From Chloroflexota bacterium (lineage in GTDB: Bacteria > Chloroflexota > Anaerolineae > B4-G1 > SLSP01), in NCBI GenBank assembly GCA_019873645.1, contig JAIOAX010000035.1, forward strand, positions 1 to 49,356: a stretch of 49,356 nt of DNA, in the 5' to 3' direction. Both the position numbers and the translations under genes were made by a program. This document shows positions 24,601-32,847 of the stretch, piece after piece; the stretch's first letter is position 1, and each line of letters begins with the position of its first letter. The notes beneath the pieces were generated by a model that saw only the letters and a list, made by a program, of their open reading frames with translations, was not told where the DNA came from and searched no databases.

Positions 24601-24644
24601 AAATCCCAAACCTAAAATCCAACATCACAACGTTCCAACGTTCA
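24601..24644. repeat. Mixed heptamer and octamer array
   Basis: AAATCCC, AAACCTA, AAATCCA, ACATCAC (7-mers), then AACGTTCC and AACGTTCA (8-mers). The last unit contains the stop codon of the ferredoxin gene (TGA, complement of 24642-24644). It fills the gap between the ferredoxin gene and the ribosome site of the DUF438 gene. Here AACGTTCC is antisense to transcription. Confidence 0.8.
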
Positions 24645-24848
24645 TCCCCACACAATCTCAAACGCACACGTAATCGCCCCGACCGGACAGGCAGCTTCGC
24701 AGGCCGTGCAGTAAGTGCAATCCAACGGACGGACGATGACCGGCCCCGTCGCCTGCATTTCGACGGCATGCGTGGGACACTGCGCCACACATTGCCCGCA
24801 GCGCGTACACAAGGCCAGGTTAATTTCAGGTAATGTCCATTGCTCCAT
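24642..24848 (-). CDS. Two-cluster [4Fe-4S] ferredoxin
   Basis: A 68-residue ferredoxin with two perfect cluster motifs: CTRCGQCVAQCP (Cys 14, 17, 20, 24) and CTYCTACEAACP (Cys 44, 47, 50, 54). A low-potential electron carrier in the cytoplasm is expected. Its ATG directly follows a T7 run that ends an intrinsic terminator for the upstream Crp gene. The only ribosome-site-like sequence (AAGGCGG) lies in the terminator's 3' arm, so expression may depend on readthrough or hairpin opening. It could supply electrons for the downstream hemerythrin protein or serve the aldehyde:ferredoxin oxidoreductase at 41723; this is inference. Confidence 0.93.
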   Translation of the reverse strand: MEQWTLPEINLALCTRCGQCVAQCPTHAVEMQATGPVIVRPLDCTYCTACEAACPVGAITCAFEIVWG

Positions 24849-24897
24849 AAAAAAACCGCCTTTCTGATGTTTGCCCTAAGTCTACCAGAAAGGCGGT
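24849..24897 (-). terminator. Intrinsic terminator between Crp-type gene and ferredoxin
   Basis: A perfect 12-bp inverted repeat (24855-24866 with 24886-24897, ACCGCCTTTCTG/CAGAAAGGCGGT) with a 19-nt loop is followed on the minus strand by seven T residues (complement of 24849-24855). The T-run touches the ferredoxin ATG, so the terminator doubles as the ferredoxin 5' leader. Confidence 0.85.
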
Positions 24898-24929
24898 GAA
24901 TATGCTACGACAAAAGTCGCATTGATGGC

Positions 24930-25601
24930 TCAACTTTGCGCTTCGGCCTCCAACGCAGCGCGATCCAGCAAAACGATGCGGCCGCGATCCAGACGAATCA
25001 GTTTTTCATCGCTCAATGCCCGCAGTGAGCGCCCGATCATATCGCGCACCGTGCCCAGGTGCGCCGCCATCTCATCCTGGGTCCACTTCTGGGTGACGGC
25101 GCTGCCATCGGCCTGCTGCAAAAGAAAACGCACCAACCGCGTGCGCACCGGGCGCAGGGCCAGGTCTGCCGCCAGATCGGCGAAGTGCGCCAGCCGCTCG
25201 GCAAAATCCTGCAAGATGGCAAGCGCCAGGTCAGGACAGAGACGCAAGACGTACAGGAAATCGTCCTTGAGCGCCGCGTACACAGTGACGTCGGTGATCG
25301 CTACAACGCTGGCGTGGTTGGTTGGCTCAGACCGAAAGAGCGGTACCGTGTTAAACGCCTGCCCCGGTCCGAGGCGCGCCAGAACCTGCTGGCGGCCCTG
25401 GGACGACATGCGATACACTTCGACATGCCCGTTGAGGATGAAATAGACGGCCTCGCACGGCTCACCCTCGACCACGATCAACGCGCCGGCCGGATAGACG
25501 CGCCGTACCAGAACATCGGTAAGATAACGCAAGCTACCCTCGGACAACCCTGCCAGCAACCGGATGTCGCGCAGAGTCTGGATTTTTGCGACCTCGGGCA
25601 C
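24930..25601 (-). CDS. Crp/Fnr family transcriptional regulator (atypical ligand pocket)
   Basis: 223 residues, probably from a GTG at 25601. The cyclic-nucleotide-binding fold is at about 20-135 (YPAGALIVVEGEPCEAVYFI) and a C-terminal winged helix at about 165-215 (TQDEMAAHLGTVRDMIGRSLRAL). The phosphate-binding cassette reads AFNTVPLFRSEPTNHASV instead of the GExALx...RSAxV pattern of cAMP receptors. There is no FNR-type N-terminal Cys cluster. It may sense something else, such as heme/NO as in DNR-like relatives. It begins 5 bp after the kinase-like gene, in one operon, and a terminator follows it. Confidence 0.9.
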   Translation of the reverse strand: MPEVAKIQTLRDIRLLAGLSEGSLRYLTDVLVRRVYPAGALIVVEGEPCEAVYFILNGHVEVYRMSSQGRQQVLARLGPGQAFNTVPLFRSEPTNHASVVAITDVTVYAALKDDFLYVLRLCPDLALAILQDFAERLAHFADLAADLALRPVRTRLVRFLLQQADGSAVTQKWTQDEMAAHLGTVRDMIGRSLRALSDEKLIRLDRGRIVLLDRAALEAEAQS

Positions 25602-25606
25602 GCGCG

Positions 25607-26260
25607 TTACTTGTTGACGACCATCTTGAGGTGTGTCAAGGCGTTGATGATCAGGCGTGCAGCGTCGTCAAGCTCCCATCGCCCCGTATTGATGACCAGA
25701 TGGTAAAGCAGGGGATTATCCCAATCAATGTCGTAGAAACGCTCCAGGTAGGCCGCCGCGGCTTCGTCTTTGCGCTTGACCAGCGTTTCGGCCTCGTCCA
25801 GAGTGAGGTTCTCCAATTCCTTGACGCGCAACACGCGCGCGCCCAACGGCGCGACGACGCGCACGTGCAGCACTCCCGGCTGGCCTTGCAGAATGGCCTG
25901 TCCCCCCCGCCCGACGATGACCACATCATCGCGCTTGTGCGCCTCAAGGATAACATCCTTCACCAGATTGACGCAACGCGCCTCATCGAGCGTCTCGACC
26001 GCCATGGGGCGTCGCGATTCATGGCTCACCCAGGCATCCGCCGCCGAACGGCGTCGGCCGAACAGCCGATCCACGAACCCGCGTATTTTGTACGCATCCT
26101 CGGGGAAATCCACAATCTCATTCTCGGAAATGCCGGCCTCGGAAGCAACCCGCGCGATGAGAGCCTTATCGAAGTAGCTGTAACCCAGGGCTTCACACAC
26201 ACGCCGGGCGATGGCGTCTCCGCCGCTGCCATACTGTCGTGAAATCGTGATTACAGGCAT
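25607..26260 (-). CDS. Cytidylate kinase-like family protein
   Basis: 217 residues from the ATG at 26260 (MPVITISRQYGSGG), preceded by GAGGAGGTTAGT. The N-terminus ISRQYGSGGDAIARRVCEALGYSYFDKALI is the signature of the cytidylate kinase-like (Cytidylate_kin2) family. VVIVGRGGQAILQ in the centre and RVVAPLGARVLRVKEL (lid-like) follow. It is a P-loop nucleotide kinase relative of uncertain substrate; the family is not the housekeeping Cmk. It is the first gene of an operon with the Crp/Fnr regulator. Confidence 0.88.
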   Translation of the reverse strand: MPVITISRQYGSGGDAIARRVCEALGYSYFDKALIARVASEAGISENEIVDFPEDAYKIRGFVDRLFGRRRSAADAWVSHESRRPMAVETLDEARCVNLVKDVILEAHKRDDVVIVGRGGQAILQGQPGVLHVRVVAPLGARVLRVKELENLTLDEAETLVKRKDEAAAAYLERFYDIDWDNPLLYHLVINTGRWELDDAARLIINALTHLKMVVNK

Positions 26261-26294
26261 ACTAACCTCCTCAAGAATAGTTACAAGTAAAAGA

Positions 26295-26651
26295 TTACTT
26301 TGTAAACAACAATGCCGCGTCAGCGTGAAGCAGTGAAATGAAGGTGTAGATACCGAACACTGTGCCGTGGGGGAACACAAACAGGTTGAAGAACGCTAGC
26401 ACCAGTGCCAGCACCCGCGCCCAGGAGCGATATTGGAGCAACCCAATGCCGGCGACGACAGTAGGGACACACAACAATAGCGTGAGTCCGACACCGCAGA
26501 TACTGATGATCATCAGAATCCCTATCGCCTCATGGTCGCCGGAAATCACGCCGGCACTCAGCATGATGGCGACGATCATACATCCTAACAGCAGCCCCAA
26601 AACCCCCAGAACCACGTGCAGCCAGCCCAGAACCTTGATGTTTGTTTGCAT
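26295..26651 (-). CDS. Small four-helix membrane protein, hypothetical
   Basis: 118 residues with about four hydrophobic segments: VLGWLHVVLGVLGLLLGCMIVAIML, AIGILMIISICGVGLTLLL, VVAGIGLLQYRSWARVLALVLAFFNLF, and GIYTFISLLHADAALLF. The pattern (helix, helix, GLLxxxxWAR, helix) resembles small DUF-type inner-membrane proteins of Chloroflexota. The ATG follows AAGGAGAAAACT. An inverted array at 26677-26746 lies just upstream. Function unknown. Confidence 0.8.
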   Translation of the reverse strand: MQTNIKVLGWLHVVLGVLGLLLGCMIVAIMLSAGVISGDHEAIGILMIISICGVGLTLLLCVPTVVAGIGLLQYRSWARVLALVLAFFNLFVFPHGTVFGIYTFISLLHADAALLFTK

Positions 26652-26676
26652 AGTTTTCTCCTTATTAAGTTCAGCC

Positions 26677-26746
26677 TGTCAACAGATTGAACGGAGGAAA
26701 CGGATTTTACTCTCTAATCCGTTGAAATCCGTTCAATCCGTTGACA
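26677..26746. repeat. Inverted pair of CAACGGATT arrays (long hairpin)
   Basis: The arms at 26677-26706 and 26716-26746 are largely complementary. The left arm reads TGTCAACAGATTGAACGGA and so on; the right arm reads AATCCGTTGAAATCCGTT and so on, built of 8-9-bp units. It lies between the 3' end of the histidine-kinase-like gene and the small membrane protein gene, so it could terminate transcription. Confidence 0.85.
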
Positions 26747-26808
26747 TATTTTACGTCTTCATGCATCCCCGGTTGTAATTCTGCAACCAGGTTCCCCACC
26801 CCTTAGAG

Positions 26809-27864
26809 TCAGCGCACCGGCAACCGCACCGTAAATCTGAGCAGGCCAGCGTCGTTGGCATCGGTCATCAAATGGCCGCCCAATTCTTCACAGAAACGCT
26901 TACTGGTGATCAAAGCGACATCGTTATTCTCCAGTTCCCTGTTCCCCGGGCGGGAATCCGCGTCGGCAGAGTCGGGAGTCCGTTTTGCCGTGATGTCAAA
27001 GAAAAACCAATCCAGCTCTTGAACCTTTTCGCGGGTAGCCACCAGGGCAATATCCCCTTTGGGTGCGAGGCGTGAAGCGTAATAAAGCATCCCCAGCAAT
27101 ACCCAACGCACCATAGAAGCGTCCCCATTCATCTCGCCGAGTTCACCGGCACAACGAATCTCCAGGGCGTTCCCCCGGCGGGCAAGAATGGGCTGGCTGA
27201 CACGCAGGACATCGCCTAATAATTCAGCCATGTCAAATGGTGCCGTGTAGATGTTCGTTTTCGCGGCATCGCTCTTGGCCGTGCGGAAGACTTCATCAAT
27301 CATGTTGAGCAACTTCTGCCCGGCATCGTAGATGGACGTCAGATCCTGTTGCTGGAACTCGGTGATCGGGCCATCAATCCCCTTGAGAATGACCCGCGAA
27401 AAGCCGGTGATGGCATTGATCGGCGTCTTGAGGTCGTGGCCCATCATAGACATGGCATTCATATTGAAAGCCCTGGCACGTTCCGCCTTCCCCATGTAAA
27501 AGCCACTGCCTAGTGCCCCGATCAGGCTAACCAGGCGCGGATGAAGCAGTGTGATTTGTTCGACTGTCAGTTCCGCAGTCAGCTCTCGATCCAGCAGCGC
27601 GTAGATTTGCAGCAACGCCTCGGGCTGTAAATTATCTACACTTTCAAGTGCCTTGCCGATCTGCTGAGCTGGCTCGGCGGTGAAGGGTTCGGAAACCAGC
27701 AGCTTGATCAGTTGGTCGGTCGTCCTCAAGAGGGTCGTCTGCAGATCGGCACTCTCCGTAGCCGCCGGACTGAGTTCGGTCATCAACGTCATCCAGGCGT
27801 GGGCGATATCCTGGCGTCGTGCGTACAGGGTTTGGTAGATTTGAGCCTGTTCTTCAGTGTTCAT
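26809..27864 (-). CDS. Histidine-kinase-like protein with degenerate ATPase domain
   Basis: 350 residues from the ATG at 27864 (MNTEEQAQIYQTL), preceded by GAGAGGATT. The N-terminal 125 residues are helical with no known domain. A HisKA region has MMGHDLKTPINAITGFSRV, with phosphoacceptor His143. The HATPase part is poor: the expected N-box (NLLxNAxKF) reads VLLGMLYYASRL without the key Asn, and no DxGxG box is visible. LEICRC-like and SKRFCEELGGHL are consistent with a worn HATPase fold. It may act as a phosphotransfer or scaffold protein rather than an active kinase. No transmembrane segments, so it is cytoplasmic. Confidence 0.8.
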   Translation of the reverse strand: MNTEEQAQIYQTLYARRQDIAHAWMTLMTELSPAATESADLQTTLLRTTDQLIKLLVSEPFTAEPAQQIGKALESVDNLQPEALLQIYALLDRELTAELTVEQITLLHPRLVSLIGALGSGFYMGKAERARAFNMNAMSMMGHDLKTPINAITGFSRVILKGIDGPITEFQQQDLTSIYDAGQKLLNMIDEVFRTAKSDAAKTNIYTAPFDMAELLGDVLRVSQPILARRGNALEIRCAGELGEMNGDASMVRWVLLGMLYYASRLAPKGDIALVATREKVQELDWFFFDITAKRTPDSADADSRPGNRELENNDVALITSKRFCEELGGHLMTDANDAGLLRFTVRLPVR

Positions 27865-28003
27865 AATCCTCTCCACGTTAGCGGTTGCGTACACCGGATT
27901 GATCAAATGTTTTTATCATACCCCTATCATATCACGTTCTGCCGGTAATGTGAATAGCTCTTTCTTCCCTATTCTTGTGCCTTTTGAAAGATGTTCAAGC
28001 CGT

Positions 28004-28031
28004 TTGTGTTTGTCGGGAGACGCTATATAAT
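28004..28031 (+). promoter_or_regulatory. Candidate promoter of the ferritin-like gene
   Basis: TTGTGT at 28004-28009 and a perfect TATAAT at 28026-28031, with a 16-bp spacer. An AACGTTCC octamer array begins 8 bp after the -10 box, so it should lie in the 5' leader of the transcript. Confidence 0.55.
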
Positions 28032-28038
28032 CTCAATA

Positions 28039-28062
28039 AACGTCCCAACGTTCCAACGATTT
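28039..28062 (+). repeat. Octamer array AACGTTCC-type in ferritin-like gene leader
   Basis: AACGTCCC, AACGTTCC, AACGATTT, immediately before the GGGGAG ribosome site of the gene at 28080. Same sense orientation as at 16649 and 22524. Confidence 0.75.
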
Positions 28063-28079
28063 TCCGGGGAGATAGCGGC

Positions 28080-28580
28080 ATGACATACGGAGCAACGCTG
28101 AATGATCTCTTTGACCTGGCGGTTGCAGCAGAGGAGACTGCGGCCGAGTTTTACCGTGGCTTGGTTAAGAAATTTGCTCACCAACCCGAAATTGCCGATT
28201 TTTGGCAGCGTTATGTGCTGGATGAGATCGAACATGCCCTCTGGTTGGAGCGGCTGCGCCGCAATCTATCCTCTCAACAACTTGCCGAACCCGCCGATCC
28301 CGTCATGCTTGATAATGCGCGGCGGGCCAGCAGCGTCTCGGTAGAGAAATTCCTGGCCAATATTCATGACCTCAATGAAGCTTACGAAATAGTCAACGAC
28401 CTCGAAAATTCCGAAACCAACGCGGTTTTTGAATTTCTCATTTCCAATTTTCCATACAACCAGGAAGTATTGTTGTTCCTGCGCTCCCAACTGGTGGAAC
28501 ACACAAGCCGCGTTGTGACCGGCTTCCCGATCCGTTTCCGTGACCCCGGCATACGACGTAAGATTGTAGCGCAGTCTTAG
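28080..28580 (+). CDS. Ferritin-like/rubrerythrin-type protein
   Basis: 166 residues from the ATG at 28080, preceded by GGGGAGATAGCGGC. It is a helical bundle with Glu and ExxH-type iron-ligand candidates: AAEETAAEFYRGL (helix 1), LDEIEHALWLERL (helix 2, ExxH), NDLENSETNAVFEFL (helix 3) and SQLVEHTSRV (helix 4, ExxH). It lacks the C-terminal rubredoxin domain of full rubrerythrins. A di-iron role in peroxide or iron handling is possible. The aminopeptidase gene begins 11 bp downstream. Confidence 0.78.
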   Translation: MTYGATLNDLFDLAVAAEETAAEFYRGLVKKFAHQPEIADFWQRYVLDEIEHALWLERLRRNLSSQQLAEPADPVMLDNARRASSVSVEKFLANIHDLNEAYEIVNDLENSETNAVFEFLISNFPYNQEVLLFLRSQLVEHTSRVVTGFPIRFRDPGIRRKIVAQS

Positions 28581-28591
28581 GAGGCAGACAC

Positions 28592-30091
28592 GTGCAGATT
28601 GAAGTTGTGACCGGTGCGATTCAAAACCAGGCTGCCCAGGCCATTGTTGTGAATCTTTTTGAAGGGGTGACGTTACCCGGCGGCGCGACGGGTGCGGTGG
28701 ATGCCGCCCTTGGCGGTCAGATCCGGGACATCATTGCCGATGGCGATTTTCGTGGCAAGCTCAACGAGGTGGCAGTCCTTTATCCCTGCGGAAAAATCCC
28801 CGCGCGGCGTGTGATTCTGGTAGGGTTGGGCAAACGCGAAAAGTTCGGCCTGGATGCCATTCGGCAGGCATCCGCGAGCGCCGCAAAGCACGCCCGTGAC
28901 GTCGGCGTGACCCACTTACACACCATCGTCCACGGAGCCGGCGTGGGAGGCGTGGCCCCGGAACAGGCGACGGCGGCCGTCGTCGAGGGGACGCTTTTGG
29001 GACTGTATCGCTTTCACGAACTGAAAACCCAGTTGGAAGAACTACGCCCTGACCTGACGACCCTCACCCTTGTCGAATGGGACGCGGCGCGCCGGCCGGC
29101 TCTGGAAGCGGGCGCGCGTGTGGGACAGGTTGTGGCTGAATCCACCCTGCTGGCCCGCGACCTGGTTAACCGCCCGGCAAACATCGTCACGCCGTCATCC
29201 ATGGCTCAAACGGCGCACCAGATGGCCGCCGAAGTAGGCCTGCACTGTCAGGTTCTGGACAAAGCGGCGTTGACGGCGCTGGGCATGAACGCCTTCCTGA
29301 TCGTCAATCGAGGTGGAGGCGAACCGGCGCAACTGGTGATCCTGGAGCACAACGTCGGCCGCGATGACCTTCCAACGATTGTGGTGGTGGGCAAGGGCAT
29401 TACTTTTGACTCCGGCGGCATCTCCTTGAAACCGGGCGAGAACATGCACCACATGAAAGGCGATATGGGCGGCGCGGCGGCCGTATTTGGCGCGTTGCGT
29501 GCGGCAGCATTGCTCGATCTGCCGTTACACGTCGTCGGCCTCACGCCGTTGACCGAAAACATGCCCGATGCGCATGCGACCAAACCTGGAGATGTCGTGC
29601 GTTCGCTCAAGGGCCTGACCATCGAAATCCTCAATACCGACGCCGAAGGGCGTCTGATTCTGGCGGACGCGCTCACCTACGCGCAGCACTTTGCGCCGCA
29701 GGCCATCTTTGACATCGCCACCTTGACCGGTGGACGGGTCGTGGCGCTGGGAGATCAGGCAGCAGCAGTGATGGGCGATGAGCAGCTCATTGCACGCTTG
29801 CAGGCTGCCGGCGAAGCGACTTTCGAGCGCGTCTGGCCGCTGCCGCTCTTTGAAGAATACGGCGAGCAGCTCAAGAGCACGGTAGCCGATGTGGCGAACA
29901 TCGGTGGACGTGCGGCCAGCAGCATCACGGCCGGTTATTTCCTCAGCAAATTTGTGCCGGATGGCGTTCCCTGGGCGCACATTGACATTGCCGGGCTGGA
30001 CCTGGTCGAAAAGGATAAACCTTACATTCCTAAAGGCGCAACCGGTTTCGGCGTGCGGTTGCTCGTGGAAGTGTTGCGCAGCTGGAAATAA
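28592..30091 (+). CDS. pepA: Leucyl aminopeptidase (M17 family)
   Basis: 499 residues starting with GTG at 28592, after TAGGAGGCAGACAC. It has the M17 catalytic half with both metal-site motifs: VGKGITFDSGGISLKPG with MKGDMGGAAAV, and the diagnostic NTDAEGRLILADAL. The N-terminal half is the M17 N-domain. The enzyme is a cytosolic two-metal exopeptidase that removes N-terminal residues from peptides, fitting with a nearby peptide-type importer. It is probably co-transcribed with the ferritin-like gene; a strong terminator follows. Confidence 0.97.
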   Translation: MQIEVVTGAIQNQAAQAIVVNLFEGVTLPGGATGAVDAALGGQIRDIIADGDFRGKLNEVAVLYPCGKIPARRVILVGLGKREKFGLDAIRQASASAAKHARDVGVTHLHTIVHGAGVGGVAPEQATAAVVEGTLLGLYRFHELKTQLEELRPDLTTLTLVEWDAARRPALEAGARVGQVVAESTLLARDLVNRPANIVTPSSMAQTAHQMAAEVGLHCQVLDKAALTALGMNAFLIVNRGGGEPAQLVILEHNVGRDDLPTIVVVGKGITFDSGGISLKPGENMHHMKGDMGGAAAVFGALRAAALLDLPLHVVGLTPLTENMPDAHATKPGDVVRSLKGLTIEILNTDAEGRLILADALTYAQHFAPQAIFDIATLTGGRVVALGDQAAAVMGDEQLIARLQAAGEATFERVWPLPLFEEYGEQLKSTVADVANIGGRAASSITAGYFLSKFVPDGVPWAHIDIAGLDLVEKDKPYIPKGATGFGVRLLVEVLRSWK

Positions 30092-30120
30092 CCTGACGGT
30101 TGAGCAACCTCAAAAACAGC

Positions 30121-30150
30121 AAAAGCGTAGGGAATTCCCTACGCTTTTTT
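30121..30150. terminator. Terminator after pepA
   Basis: A perfect palindrome (AAAAGCGTAGGGA / TCCCTACGCTTTT, 30121-30148) followed by TT. It is A-rich on the left and T-rich on the right, so it can work in both directions between pepA and the convergent protease gene. Confidence 0.9.
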
Positions 30151-30188
30151 GCAGACTTTATCAGGAATCAGGCTGTGGCCTGTTTTTA

Positions 30189-30250
30189 ACCACGGATTAC
30201 ACGGACTTCACGTTTTTTCGCAAAATTCGTGCAATCTGTGATTCCGGCTT
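30189..30250. repeat. Inverted 8-bp repeat arms between convergent genes
   Basis: The left arm is CCACGGATTACACGGACTTCACG and the right arm CGTGCAATCTGTGATTCCGG; they are imperfectly complementary. It sits between the 3' ends of pepA (plus) and the C11 protease gene (minus), beside the terminator, as do the longer inverted arrays at 36258-36480. Confidence 0.6.
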
Positions 30251-30253
30251 ACA

Positions 30254-32803
30254 TCACTGGACGGTCACTTGTTTATAGACAGGATAAGCATTACCGTCAA
30301 GGTCTTCAACGATGAAGCCCACCAGATAATTGCCGGGCGCCGCATCCAGTTGCTTCCAGGTGAACATCTGATTGCCGAACGTCAATGTGTCGCCGGTCTG
30401 CCGGGAGACCTTCTCCACCTGCCCCTGTCCGTTCAGGTCGAACCACTTCTCCAGGACGGTGAAAGTATCCCCGGCCTGGGGCGTGATCTCCCGGGGCGCG
30501 CCGTTGCCGTCTTCCCCGGTGAAGCCGTACACCCGCTGGAGCACCCCGTTGACGAAGTAGAGACGCGCATAGCGGGTTTCACCACTATCGGCGTAAGTGT
30601 AGATGCCGTCAACAGTATAGACGGCTTCCTCAAACGTGGCGCCGAAGCTCTGCGGTTCAAAGTGGGCCGGGACCACGTGGCTACCGTCATTGATAGCGAA
30701 GACGATGGGGTCCCACTCGAATTCCATCGTGAACTCGCGGTCGCGGCTCCACACCGGATAGTAGACACCGTCAATCTCACGGGTCTCCTGGCTTTCCAGG
30801 TAGTCCGAGTCCACCACCATGATAGAATTCGCCGCCCGGTCGTAATATCCCACAAACAGGTAGATGTAGCCGACATTTTCCCCGCGAATATCTATACTGA
30901 GCAAGACCGGCTTGCCCGGCGCAGCGACATTGCTCGACAGAGTAATCGGCGATACCTCGATGCCCCCTGCGCCCGGTGAGGTGATCGCGGCGCTGCGGTC
31001 GGGGACAACGACGTTGGTACTCATCGGCTCAAAAGCGCGCCCGGTATAATGGAAAGCCAGGAAATCGTCCCACAACGAGGTGCGGGCGAAATATCCGGCG
31101 ACGACGTTGTACGACTGGTAGCCGGTGATGGGTGAAGCATAGAGCTGCGAGTTGGGGAAATAGATCGAGATGCCGGTCGCGCCAGGTTTCTGCGCACCGT
31201 GCTTTTCGGCAATGACGGCGCGGTCGAGAGCGGTGAGCACTTGCGCAGCCGCCTGGCTGACTGCCTGGTTCCCGCTTTCACGGCGGAGCAGTTGGACGAA
31301 GTTGCCCAGGTCAATGTACGCCGGTGGGACATTGTTCCCGAAGATATTGGTGAACGATTGCGCGTAGCTGCGCGCCTGGGCGATGCCGCGCTGATTGGCA
31401 GCTTGCAGGGTGTAGGCGAAATCGTTGAGGCTGTTGACCAGCGCGGGGATGGCCGACAGGTCCACCGCCGTCAACGTCACGCCTTGCTGGAACTGCTGCG
31501 TCAGCTGGGCCGCAGAAGGCATACCGAAGAAACCACCCATCGGCGCGCTCTGCCGCAGCAGTTCAGCGCGCGCCTGCTCATCTACAATCCGCTGATCTTC
31601 CGCGATGTAACTCTTCACGATGAGCTGCCCCAGATCGGCGCCGCCCATTGCGGGATAGGTTTCCAGCGCCTTCAAAAAGCCGGTGTAGGCCCAGCCCAGC
31701 GATGGCTCGGTCTCTTGTGAAGCCACGGCATAACGGGCGTGTTGCGCCAACATACTGAAGACTTCCAGGTGTCCCATCAGGCAGGCGTCCATCCCGATCA
31801 ATTCAAATTTTTCGATACCGGTCTGGTTGCGGATATCGGTCAACGCCTGATCCAGCTCATGCAGGTAAAGCTGATTGCCGAGTGCCGATCCCAGGGGGAC
31901 CGAGCGGTCGCCCCCGGCCCGTGGATCGGGGTCGCTCCAACCGCCGGGCCAGCCCATACCGTGATCCGACAAAATCAGCACATACTTTTCTGCCGGGTAG
32001 TTGGCGACGGCCCAGGCGACGAAGTCCACCAGCGCGTTGCCGTCGGCCATGTTGACCTCGCCGAGATCGGCAACCTCTTGGGAGCCGATCCGCTGCAAAT
32101 CGTCATCTTGGGTGACGTAAAACCGCTTTGTCGAAGTCCAATCGCCATCCCCGTAGTAGCCGCCGCGATAACGGTCCATTTGGGCGACGATGTGCACGTT
32201 GGCGCTGGAACCGACGCGCTCGGCTTCGTTCAGGTCAATGTAAATGTCCTGTTCCAGGATTTTGTCATCGGCGTCCTGGTAGAGCATGAGCAGCCACGTT
32301 TTTCTTTCCCCCGCCGTTGTCGGACGGACTGGCGTTTTGGGGGTCTGGGTGGGTGGTTTTGCCGGGGCGACGGTGGGCTTTACAGACACAACGGTAGGAC
32401 GTTCAATGGTTTCGGTAGGATAGTCATAAGTGTAACCGCCCGGTTCGGGCAGGGTAAGTCCACCCAGCATTTGAGAGACGAAGTAGATGATGGCGCACAC
32501 GATGCATAAAAGAATGGCCCCCCCGATGAGCAACAGCAACAGTGAAGGCTTACTGCCACCGGGAAGCCGCAAACCGGAGAGTGAGGGCGGCAACGTAAAA
32601 CCGCCGCCTCCGCCGCCGCTGGGACGTGGGAGACCGCCGCTACCCGCGGAAGGGCGTGGAATGTTGCTTGCAGGGGGCGCTGCAGGCGTTTCAGGTCGCT
32701 GCCGTTGCGGCGCGGCGGCGCGCTCGCGTTCCCCGGAATCTTCCGGGCCGGCGCGCCGTCGCCGTTGCGCACGGATGGTTTCGTGCTCATTATCGTTGGA
32801 CAT
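30254..32803 (-). CDS. Membrane-anchored clostripain-family (C11) cysteine peptidase
   Basis: 849 residues. An N-terminal cytoplasmic tail (about 1-86) is Arg/Pro/Gly-rich, then a single membrane helix (about 87-111, LLLLLIGGAILLCIVCAIIYF) and a Pro/Thr/Lys linker (about 135-165). The peptidase domain runs from about 168 (KTWLLMLYQDADD): ILSDHGMGWPGG gives catalytic His281 and GMDACLMG gives Cys341, the clostripain dyad. A C-terminal beta-rich region (about 600-849) is of unknown type. It is predicted to face the cell exterior. Clostripains prefer Arg/Lys at P1. It is convergent with pepA and lies directly downstream of the Crp gene at 32848, with a short gap. Confidence 0.9.
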   Translation of the reverse strand: MSNDNEHETIRAQRRRRAGPEDSGERERAAAPQRQRPETPAAPPASNIPRPSAGSGGLPRPSGGGGGGFTLPPSLSGLRLPGGSKPSLLLLLIGGAILLCIVCAIIYFVSQMLGGLTLPEPGGYTYDYPTETIERPTVVSVKPTVAPAKPPTQTPKTPVRPTTAGERKTWLLMLYQDADDKILEQDIYIDLNEAERVGSSANVHIVAQMDRYRGGYYGDGDWTSTKRFYVTQDDDLQRIGSQEVADLGEVNMADGNALVDFVAWAVANYPAEKYVLILSDHGMGWPGGWSDPDPRAGGDRSVPLGSALGNQLYLHELDQALTDIRNQTGIEKFELIGMDACLMGHLEVFSMLAQHARYAVASQETEPSLGWAYTGFLKALETYPAMGGADLGQLIVKSYIAEDQRIVDEQARAELLRQSAPMGGFFGMPSAAQLTQQFQQGVTLTAVDLSAIPALVNSLNDFAYTLQAANQRGIAQARSYAQSFTNIFGNNVPPAYIDLGNFVQLLRRESGNQAVSQAAAQVLTALDRAVIAEKHGAQKPGATGISIYFPNSQLYASPITGYQSYNVVAGYFARTSLWDDFLAFHYTGRAFEPMSTNVVVPDRSAAITSPGAGGIEVSPITLSSNVAAPGKPVLLSIDIRGENVGYIYLFVGYYDRAANSIMVVDSDYLESQETREIDGVYYPVWSRDREFTMEFEWDPIVFAINDGSHVVPAHFEPQSFGATFEEAVYTVDGIYTYADSGETRYARLYFVNGVLQRVYGFTGEDGNGAPREITPQAGDTFTVLEKWFDLNGQGQVEKVSRQTGDTLTFGNQMFTWKQLDAAPGNYLVGFIVEDLDGNAYPVYKQVTVQ

Positions 32804-32847
32804 ATTTTCACCTCATTTTCTGTTTACTTTCATTATAGGTGTATTTT

